NCBI RefSeq assembly: GCF_026723825.1
Contig: NZ_CP113519.1
Span: 2,108,001-2,172,000 of the forward strand
Source of the DNA: Pseudomonas sp. GOM7
GTDB taxonomy: Bacteria > Pseudomonadota > Gammaproteobacteria > Pseudomonadales > Pseudomonadaceae
Reading direction: 5' to 3'
DNA: 64,000 bases
The position numbers and the translations under genes are program-made. Of this stretch, positions 58,353 through 64,000 are shown one piece after another (positions within the stretch are counted from its first letter, which is position 1; every line of letters begins with the position of its first letter). A model generated the notes under the pieces. The model was given only the letters and a program-made list of their open reading frames with translations, searched no databases and was not told the origin of the DNA.

Positions 58353-59363
58353 TTACCAGCGGGCGTGAGTTTCGCCGAGCCAGCCCAGGGCGCCATCGAC
58401 CGGCACGCGCTCGCCTTGTGGGCCGCGCAATAAGCCCTCGTAGTAGCCGAACCATTGCTGGGTGTCGGCATGGAAGGGGCCGAACCTGGGACGGGCGCGG
58501 TGTAACTGACGGGGCGTGAAGCTCAGATCCACCCGGCCATCGTCACTGTGTAACTGCCAGGGGGCCAGGGTGGTGGGCGCTGACTGGCTGATATGCAGCG
58601 GACTGTCCAGCGGCGACAGCTCGCCACCGAACCACAGGGCGTTCTCCGACAAGCCGCTGTACTCCAGCCAGCCCGCGCCGAAGTTGCCGGCGATACCGCC
58701 CGGCGCAGCGAAGGTGGCGCGCTGCCAGTAGCTGTTGAAGGGCCAGACGCCACGGCCAAAGTCGAGAGCGGCGAAGCTCTGGCCCGGCGTGCAGGCATAG
58801 TGACGCTGCCCCAGTTGCACACTACCGAGCGTCGGCATGCCGAGCTGCCGGCTACAGGCATGGAAGCCGCCATGGGCCAACGGGGTGACCAGGTTGAGCG
58901 ACTCCAGGTGTGCCGGGCGCTGGATGTCCAGCGCCACTTGCAGCGCATGGCCGCCGATATCCGGGGCCGTAGCTGTCAGGCGCAGGCGGCCGGGGTGCTC
59001 ATCGATGCGCAGTTGCAGCCGCGAATGCAGGAAGACATGACTTTCCTGGGGCAGGTCGGGCAGGTGGCAGCCCAGGCCGAAGGGGCGCAACTGGGTGTGG
59101 GCCACCGCCAGCCCACTTTCCAGGTCGAGGAAGTAGAGGGCGCCATAGCCGATGTAGTCGAGATCGGCCAGGGTCAGCGAGAGCATCCACTGCGGGTTGG
59201 TGATGCACCAGTGGTTCCAGCGCTTGCGTCGCCCGGGATGGCCGTGCAGCGCGCAATGCACTTGAGGCCGCGGTGACAGGCCGATGGCATCGGACAGCAA
59301 GCGGCCCTTGCGATCGCACAGGGGCTGGGGGGTGAAGGCTACGGGGGCGGCGAAACTGTTCAT
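58353..59363 (-). CDS. DUF2804 family protein
   Basis: 336 residues. LCDRKGRLLSDAIGLSPRP, RRKRWNHWCITNPQWMLSLTLADLDYIGYGALYFLDLESG and KRW-like segments are the DUF2804 pattern. FNSYWQRATFAAPGGIAGNFGAGW-type blocks lie in the middle, and GLLRGPQGERVPVDGALGWLGETHARW ends the protein. It has no signal peptide. The two beta-sandwich halves suggest a lipocalin/hydroxyneurosporene-synthase-like fold. The reaction is unknown. It sits alone, leftward, 72 bp before fumC. Confidence 0.85.
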   Translation of the reverse strand: MNSFAAPVAFTPQPLCDRKGRLLSDAIGLSPRPQVHCALHGHPGRRKRWNHWCITNPQWMLSLTLADLDYIGYGALYFLDLESGLAVAHTQLRPFGLGCHLPDLPQESHVFLHSRLQLRIDEHPGRLRLTATAPDIGGHALQVALDIQRPAHLESLNLVTPLAHGGFHACSRQLGMPTLGSVQLGQRHYACTPGQSFAALDFGRGVWPFNSYWQRATFAAPGGIAGNFGAGWLEYSGLSENALWFGGELSPLDSPLHISQSAPTTLAPWQLHSDDGRVDLSFTPRQLHRARPRFGPFHADTQQWFGYYEGLLRGPQGERVPVDGALGWLGETHARW

Positions 59364-59616
59364 CGAGCACGTCCATGTGTGTGCGGGTCGGCAAGTGATT
59401 GCCGGATGGGGTCATTCGGTCAGATACCGAGCATGCCGATAACGCTTGAGCATGGGCAAGTGCTGGCAATTTGGCAATCGATCAATGGAGTACGCCAGTG
59501 CACGAAATCACTGTGCGCCGTTTCACAACCCTTATCGCTTGAGGGAAAACCGAGTTGGGCACAAAATGCCGTCACCACAGTCTATTCAGACTCATTCACC
59601 ACAGTCGGAGCCTTTC

Positions 59617-60117
59617 ATGCCCCGTTTCCACCAGTTGTGCGCCGCCTTCCTGCTCGCTGCCGGCTCGTCCCTGGCCATGGCCGATGCGGCCAGCCATGCC
59701 GCCGATGCCGAGCGTTTTCTCAAGCTGGCGCATGCCGACAAGCTGACCGTGCCGGTGTATGCCCAGGTACAGCAGATGTTCGCCCAGCGTTTCGCCCAGG
59801 CGCCGGATGGCAAGAAGGCGGTGCTGGAGAGCTACCAGGCCAAGGCCAATGCCGCGCTGGACAAGGCGGTCGGTTGGGACAAGCTGAAGCCGGACATGAT
59901 CAAGCTCTACACCAGCAACTTCAGCGAGCAGGAACTCAAGGATCTGATCACCTTCTACCAGTCGCCACTGGGCCAGAAAGTGCTGCAGAAGATGCCGACC
60001 CTGACCGCGCAATCGGCGCAGATCACCCAGGGCAAGCTGGAGGCGGCCGTTCCTGAGGTGAACAAGCTGCTGGCGGACATGAGCAAAGATCTCGGTATCA
60101 AGCAACCCGCGGAGTGA
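59617..60117 (+). CDS. Secreted DUF2059 protein
   Basis: 166 residues with a signal peptide (MPRFHQLCAAFLLAAGSSLAMA). The mature part is helical: AERFLKLAHADKLTVPVYAQVQQMFAQRFAQ, WDKLKPDMIKLYTSNFSEQELKDLITFYQSPLGQKVLQKMP. This is the DUF2059 pattern, in which the FSEQELKDLITFYQSPLGQK block is most conserved. The ATG at 59617 follows CGGAGCCTTTC. The upstream extension has no signal peptide. The function is unknown. It is 2 bp from the bolA start, so the two are co-transcribed. Confidence 0.88.
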   Translation: MPRFHQLCAAFLLAAGSSLAMADAASHAADAERFLKLAHADKLTVPVYAQVQQMFAQRFAQAPDGKKAVLESYQAKANAALDKAVGWDKLKPDMIKLYTSNFSEQELKDLITFYQSPLGQKVLQKMPTLTAQSAQITQGKLEAAVPEVNKLLADMSKDLGIKQPAE

Positions 60118-60119
60118 CG

Positions 60120-60413
60120 ATGTCCAAGCAAGCCCTGATCGAGCAGGCCCTGGCCGCGCTGCAACCCGAGCACCTGCAGGTGCTGGACGAGAGCCACATG
60201 CACAGCCGCGGCCTGGAAACCCACTACAAGGCAGTGATCGTCAGCCCGGTATTCGCTGGCCTGAATGCGGTCAAGCGCCACCAGAAGGCCTATGCCACGG
60301 TGGGAGAGCTGATGAGCCAGATCCATGCCCTGGCGCTGCATACCTACACCCCCGAGGAGTGGGCGGCACAGGGCGTGGCACCGGCTTCGCCGACCTGCCG
60401 CGGCGGCCATTGA
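60120..60413 (+). CDS. BolA-family protein
   Basis: 97 residues. ALAALQPEHLQVLDESHMHSRGLETHYKAVIVSPVFAGLNAVKRHQKAYATVGELMSQIHALALHTYTPEEW is the full BolA fold with the helix-turn-helix-like C-terminus. BolA proteins bind monothiol glutaredoxins and Fe-S clusters and affect stress genes. The conserved cysteine of the IbaG group is replaced by the SHMHSRG loop, so it is BolA-type. The ATG follows GGAGTGACG. A REP palindrome lies directly after the stop. Confidence 0.93.
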   Translation: MSKQALIEQALAALQPEHLQVLDESHMHSRGLETHYKAVIVSPVFAGLNAVKRHQKAYATVGELMSQIHALALHTYTPEEWAAQGVAPASPTCRGGH

Positions 60414-60414
60414 T

Positions 60415-60473
60415 GTAGCCCGGATGCAATCCGGGGAAGTCCGGCGCCAGTTCCCGGATTGCATCCGGGCTAC
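60415..60473. repeat. REP palindrome, TAGCCCGGATGCAATCCGGG family, copy 4
   Basis: GTAGCCCGGATGCAATCCGGG and CCCGGATTGCATCCGGGCTAC, 2 bp after the bolA stop codon. Confidence 0.9.
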
Positions 60474-60525
60474 GTGACAGGCTGTCGCGTCTTGTCGCCG
60501 AGCTACCCCAGGCGGTTCGCTGCTT

Positions 60526-60564
60526 TGCTACAATCCCCCCGCGCCGGCTCAAGCCGGCGCTTTT
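60526..60564 (+). terminator. Extended -10 promoter running straight into a strong hairpin terminator
   Basis: TGC-TACAAT (60526-60534) is an extended -10 hexamer. The expected start falls at about 60541, the first base of a GCGCCGGCT/AGCCGGCGC stem (60541-60560) followed by TTTT. Either this terminates the bolA transcript or it starts a very short RNA. The rest of the 60474-60792 gap is repeat copy C. Confidence 0.5.
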
Positions 60565-60572
60565 ATTTAGAC

Positions 60573-60750
60573 TCTCGATCTAGCGAGCTAGAGCCATGCA
60601 AGGCGAAAACAGGCGAGGAAGCGCAGTGTACTTTGTACATGAGCATTACTCGTTTCACTCGCCCTTCGGGCCGTCCTCCGGACGTTCAGTGACTTGTCAC
60701 TGTCCGAGCCTGTTTTTAACGCAGCAAGGCCGACGCGTAGCTGATCGAGA
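60573..60750 (+). repeat. Copy of the hairpin-borne repeat family (copy C), upstream of trhO
   Basis: The core begins TAGCGAGCTAGAGCC, holds GAAGCGCAGTGTACTTTGTACATGAGCATTACTCG and TTTTTAACGCAGCAAGGCC, and ends GACGCGTAGC. The outer arms TCTCGATC and GATCGAGA are perfect inverses. It includes inner hairpins (CGGGCCGTCCTCCGGAC and AGTGACTTGTCACT). TAGC flanks the core on both sides. It ends 42 bp before trhO. Confidence 0.8.
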
Positions 60751-60792
60751 CCCAGTCCGCCCTTTACGTGGGTGACTACTGAGAGACTATTC

Positions 60793-61731
60793 ATGACCGA
60801 CAAGATCGTCGTCGCGGCGCTGTACAAGTTCGTCTCCCTGCCGGACTATCAGGCGTTGCGCGAGCCTCTGCTGCAAACCCTCATCGACCATGGCATCAAG
60901 GGCACTCTGCTGCTCGCCGAGGAGGGCATCAATGGCACCGTTTCCGGCACCCGTGCGGGTATCGATGCGCTGCTCGCCTGGTTCCGCCAGGATGAGCGCC
61001 TGGCCGATATCGACCACAAGGAATCCTATTGCGATGAACAGCCGTTCTATCGCACCAAGGTCAAGCTGAAGAAGGAAATCGTCACCCTCGGCGTGCCGGG
61101 TGTCGATCCTAATCAGCGTGTCGGCACATACGTCGAGCCGCAGGACTGGAACGCCCTGATCAGCGATCCCGAGGTGCTATTGATCGACACGCGCAACGAC
61201 TACGAGGTGGCCATTGGCACCTTCGAGGGCGCCATCGACCCCAAGACCAAGTCGTTCCGCGAGTTTCCCGAGTACATCAAGGCCCACTTCGACCCGAGCA
61301 AGCACAAGAAGGTGGCGATGTTCTGCACCGGCGGCATCCGCTGCGAAAAGGCCTCCAGCTACATGCTTGGAGAGGGCTTCGAGGAGGTCTATCACCTCAA
61401 GGGCGGCATCCTCAAGTACCTGGAGGAAGTGCCGCAGGAGCAGACCAAGTGGCGTGGCGATTGTTTCGTCTTCGACAACCGTGTGACCGTGCGCCACGAC
61501 CTCTCCGAAGGCGACTACGATCAATGCCATGCCTGTCGCAACCCGATTTCCGTGGAAGACCGCCAGTCCGAGTTCTACAGCCCCGGCGTGAGCTGCCCGC
61601 ACTGCCGGGATTCGCTGCCGGAGAAGACCCGCGAGAGCGCCCGTGAGCGGCAGAAGCAGATCGAACTGGCCCGTGCGCGCAACCAGCCGCATCCCATCGG
61701 CCGCGACCCCCGCCAACTGAACGAGGTGTGA
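60793..61731 (+). CDS. trhO: TrhO, tRNA U34 hydroxylase (rhodanese family, YceA-like)
   Basis: 312 residues. The N-terminal acylphosphatase-like domain has [37 protein letters not shown] and [24 protein letters not shown]. The rhodanese domain (about 120-220) has the catalytic C178 in [17 protein letters not shown]-terminal zinc-like segment ([14 protein letters not shown] ... [15 protein letters not shown]) ends it. TrhO hydroxylates U34 of tRNAs with oxygen. The ATG at 60793 gives [13 protein letters not shown]. The 4 bp between stop and next ATG point to an operon. Confidence 0.94.
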   Translation: MTDKIVVAALYKFVSLPDYQALREPLLQTLIDHGIKGTLLLAEEGINGTVSGTRAGIDALLAWFRQDERLADIDHKESYCDEQPFYRTKVKLKKEIVTLGVPGVDPNQRVGTYVEPQDWNALISDPEVLLIDTRNDYEVAIGTFEGAIDPKTKSFREFPEYIKAHFDPSKHKKVAMFCTGGIRCEKASSYMLGEGFEEVYHLKGGILKYLEEVPQEQTKWRGDCFVFDNRVTVRHDLSEGDYDQCHACRNPISVEDRQSEFYSPGVSCPHCRDSLPEKTRESARERQKQIELARARNQPHPIGRDPRQLNEV

Positions 61732-61733
61732 CC

Positions 61734-62366
61734 ATGGCCAGCCGCCTGCTCTACGTGATGGATCCGATGTGCTCCTGGTGCTGGGGCTTCGCTCCGGTGG
61801 TCGAGGCGCTGGCCGAGCAGGCGGCGGCGGCCGGCGTGCCGCTGCAGATCGTGGTGGGTGGCCTGCGTCGCGATCAGGTGGCGGTCGATGCCGCTGCCAG
61901 GGTGCGTTACCTGGGCTACTGGCAGGCGGTCAACGCCAGTACCGGGCAGTTGTTCGACTTCGAGCGTGGCCTGCCGGAGGGACTGGTGTACGACACCGAG
62001 CCGGCCTGCCGCGCTCTGGTCACCGCGCGCAGCCTCGATGCCTCCAGCGCCTGGAGCCTGCTCAAGCTGATCCAGCAGGCCTTCTACACCGAGGGGGCCG
62101 ATGTCACCCAGGCCAGCGTGCTGGCGCAACTGGCCGAGCGGGCCGGTATTCCGCGTATCGAATTCGCTGAGGCCTTCGACAGCCTGGCCATGCGCGAGGC
62201 CACCGCCGCGGACTTCACCTGGGTGCAGGATCTGGGCATCGCCGGCTTTCCCACCCTGTTGGCCGAGCGTGACGGCCAACTGGCGCTGCTGACCAATGGC
62301 TATCAGCCGCTCGAGGCGCTGGCACCGCTACTGGGGCGTTGGCTGGAGCGTGCTGCCAATGCCTGA
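61734..62366 (+). CDS. DsbA-family thioredoxin-fold protein
   Basis: 210 residues without a signal peptide. The redox motif DPMCSWCWGF (CSWC) is near residue 14, followed by a helical insert and the cis-proline strand AGFPTLLAERDG. It resembles FrnE/DsbA-like oxidoreductases of the cytoplasm. It may handle protein thiols or act as a GST-kappa-type enzyme. The ATG at 61734 follows GAGGTGTGACC. GTG at 61728 is less likely. The end overlaps the ABC gene by 8 bp. Confidence 0.88.
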   Translation: MASRLLYVMDPMCSWCWGFAPVVEALAEQAAAAGVPLQIVVGGLRRDQVAVDAAARVRYLGYWQAVNASTGQLFDFERGLPEGLVYDTEPACRALVTARSLDASSAWSLLKLIQQAFYTEGADVTQASVLAQLAERAGIPRIEFAEAFDSLAMREATAADFTWVQDLGIAGFPTLLAERDGQLALLTNGYQPLEALAPLLGRWLERAANA

Positions 62367-64000
62367 TCGGTTGAGCTGGGCAGAAGTCCGTCGCCTGGCC
62401 CTGCGTCACAAGAAAGCGCTGATCCTGGCCAATCTGGTGGCCGTACTGGCCACCCTGTGCAGCGTGCCGATTCCTCTGCTGTTGCCCTTGCTGGTGGACG
62501 AAGTGCTGCTCAAGGATGGCGACGCGGCGCTCAAGGTGATGGACAATTTCCTGCCGGCCGACTGGGAAACGGCAGCCGGCTATATCGGCCTGATGCTGTT
62601 TTTGACCTTGCTGTTACGCGGCTCGGCGCTGATCTTCAACGTATTGCAGGCGCGCCTGTTCGCCAGGCTGTCGAAGGACATCGTCTACCGCATTCGCATG
62701 CGCCTGATCGAGCGCCTCAAGCGCATTTCCCTCGGCGAATACGAAAGCCTCGGTGGCGGCACCGTGACCACCCACCTGGTTACCGATCTGGATACCCTGG
62801 ACAAGTTCGTCGGCGAGACCCTGAGCCGCTTCCTGGTGGCCATGCTGACGCTGGTCGGCACCTCGGCCATTCTCATCTGGATGCACTGGAAGCTGGCGCT
62901 GCTGATTCTCTTGTTCAACCCGCTGGTGATCTACGCCACGGTGCAACTGGGCAAGCGCGTCAAGCATCTGAAGAAGCTGGAGAACGACAGCACCGGGCGC
63001 TTCACCCAGGCGCTGACCGAGACCCTCGATGCCATTCAGGAGGTGCGCGCCAGCAACCGCCAGGGGCATTTTCTCGGCCGCCTCGGTGCACGTGCGCGGG
63101 AGGTGCGCGACTACGCCGTGGCCTCGCAATGGAAGAGCGATGCCTCCAACCGCGCCAGCGGCCTGCTGTTCCAGTTCGGCATCGACGTGTTCCGCGCCGC
63201 GGCGATGCTCACCGTACTGTTCTCCGATCTGTCCATCGGGCAGATGCTCGCGGTGTTCAGCTACCTGTGGTTCATGATCGGCCCGGTGGAGCAACTGCTC
63301 AACCTGCAGTACGCCTTCTACGCCGCCGCTGGCGCGCTGACGCGCATCAACGAGCTGCTGGCGCGCCAGGACGAACCGCAGTACGCCGGGCGTGTCGACC
63401 CCTTCAAGGGGCGCGACACTGTGGGCATCGAGATCCAGGGGCTGACCTTCGCCTATGACGACGAGCCGGTGCTCGATCGCCTCGACCTGTCCATCGCGCC
63501 GGGCGAGAAGGTGGCCATAGTCGGCGCTTCCGGTGGCGGCAAGAGTACCCTGGTGCAGTTGCTGCTAGGGCTTTACACGGCCCAGGCCGGCACCATCCGC
63601 TTCGGCGGCAGCAGCCAGGAGGAGATCGGCCTGGACCGCGTGCGCGACAACGTCGCGGTGGTGCTGCAGCACCCGGCGCTGTTCAACGATACGGTGCGCG
63701 CCAATCTGTGCATGGGCCGCGAGCGCAGCGACGAGGCCTGCTGGCAGGCGCTGCGCATCGCCCAGCTATACGACACCATCGCGCTGCTGCCGCAGGGCCT
63801 GGACAGCGTGGTCGGGCGCAGTGGTGTGCGTTTGTCCGGTGGCCAGCGTCAGCGCCTGGCCATCGCCCGTATGGTGTTGGCCGAGCCCAAGGTGGTGATT
63901 CTCGACGAGGCCACCTCGGCGCTGGACGCTGCCACCGAGTACGCCCTGCATGAGGCTCTGGGGCGCTTTCTCGACGGGCGCACCACCCTGATCATCGCCC
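62359..64000 (+). CDS. ABC exporter, fused permease-ATPase (3' end outside window)
   Basis: A frame of 547 codons from ATG 62359 stays open to the window end. Its N-terminal half has six predicted membrane spans (from LILANLVAVLATLCSVPIPLLLPLLV to a last one near LFQFGIDVFRAAAMLTVLF). The ATPase domain starts near residue 355, with Walker A GASGGGKST (K395), Q-loop VVLQHP, signature RLSGGQRQRLAIARM and Walker B VVILDEATSAL, followed by D-loop DAATE. It is an MsbA/lipid-exporter-like type I exporter half. The substrate is unknown. The ATG overlaps the upstream gene, so the two are co-transcribed. Confidence 0.9.
   Translation, partial: MPDRLSWAEVRRLALRHKKALILANLVAVLATLCSVPIPLLLPLLVDEVLLKDGDAALKVMDNFLPADWETAAGYIGLMLFLTLLLRGSALIFNVLQARLFARLSKDIVYRIRMRLIERLKRISLGEYESLGGGTVTTHLVTDLDTLDKFVGETLSRFLVAMLTLVGTSAILIWMHWKLALLILLFNPLVIYATVQLGKRVKHLKKLENDSTGRFTQALTETLDAIQEVRASNRQGHFLGRLGARAREVRDYAVASQWKSDASNRASGLLFQFGIDVFRAAAMLTVLFSDLSIGQMLAVFSYLWFMIGPVEQLLNLQYAFYAAAGALTRINELLARQDEPQYAGRVDPFKGRDTVGIEIQGLTFAYDDEPVLDRLDLSIAPGEKVAIVGASGGGKSTLVQLLLGLYTAQAGTIRFGGSSQEEIGLDRVRDNVAVVLQHPALFNDTVRANLCMGRERSDEACWQALRIAQLYDTIALLPQGLDSVVGRSGVRLSGGQRQRLAIARMVLAEPKVVILDEATSALDAATEYALHEALGRFLDGRTTLIIA

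Overview
The window is about 64 kb of GC-rich gammaproteobacterial chromosome. It almost certainly comes from a Pseudomonas of the P. mendocina/oleovorans type. The gene order aotJQMP-argR / aruCFGDB / aruE / alaS / lysC / rsmA / tRNA / mgtE follows the P. aeruginosa chromosome. OprH-PhoP-PhoQ, RsmA, AmrZ and ArgR are all of clear Pseudomonas type. The periplasmic nitrate reductase (nap) and the sodium-pumping oxaloacetate decarboxylase (oadGAB) are additions relative to the arginine-island neighbourhood.

Layout, left to right. (1) 1-3150: leftward napEDA(B) operon behind an Anr/FNR-type box. (2) 3287-12291: an MFS exporter, the Mg-responsive oprH-phoP-phoQ operon, an OsmC-YcaO fusion protein, an AraC regulator, and dctA behind a sigma54 promoter. 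(3) 12319-21474: a block bounded by two copies of an 0.8-kb palindromic element. It holds an acyl-CoA dehydrogenase/CoA-transferase pair and the arginine/ornithine uptake operon aotJQMP with its regulator argR. (4) 21700-29689: the arginine succinyltransferase (AST) catabolic operon behind an ArgR site. (5) 29787-38613: threonine aldolase, alaS, lysC, rsmA, tRNA-Ser, three tandem tRNA-Arg genes, a small envelope gene and mgtE. (6) 38614-41241: three leftward accessory genes (NTF2-like, Atu4866 family, SDR) with a divergent AraC regulator. (7) 41418-45012: oadGAB and amrZ. (8) 45289-56220: a complete C-P lyase phosphonate operon phnCDEFGHIJKLMNP, without phnO, behind a Pho box. (9) 56276-64000: a flavodoxin-fold oxidoreductase, fumC, DUF2804, DUF2059, bolA, trhO, a DsbA-fold protein and an ABC exporter cut by the window end.

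The genes are mostly well known. The unusual content lies between them. At least five families of palindromic repeats fill the spacers. One family (five copies) has a conserved core, but its outer arms pair within each copy and differ between copies. A neighbouring tRNA-Arg spacer shows what looks like the empty site: the same hairpin without the core, with a 5-bp GTAGC duplicated around the filled copy. A related module sits in frame inside phnN and adds about 33 residues. A second family (two copies, about 0.8 kb) has 17-bp terminal inverted repeats and is a giant imperfect palindrome with no transposase. REP hairpins supply the stop codons of astE, phnP and the gene convergent to phnP. Direct regulatory signals include four 11-bp-phased PhoP half-sites, a three-half-site Pho box, two ArgR sites, an Anr box and a sigma54 -24/-12 element.

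The functional theme is nutrient scavenging: arginine uptake and breakdown, C4-dicarboxylates, phosphonates, magnesium and nitrate. Each is under its own recognisable regulator.
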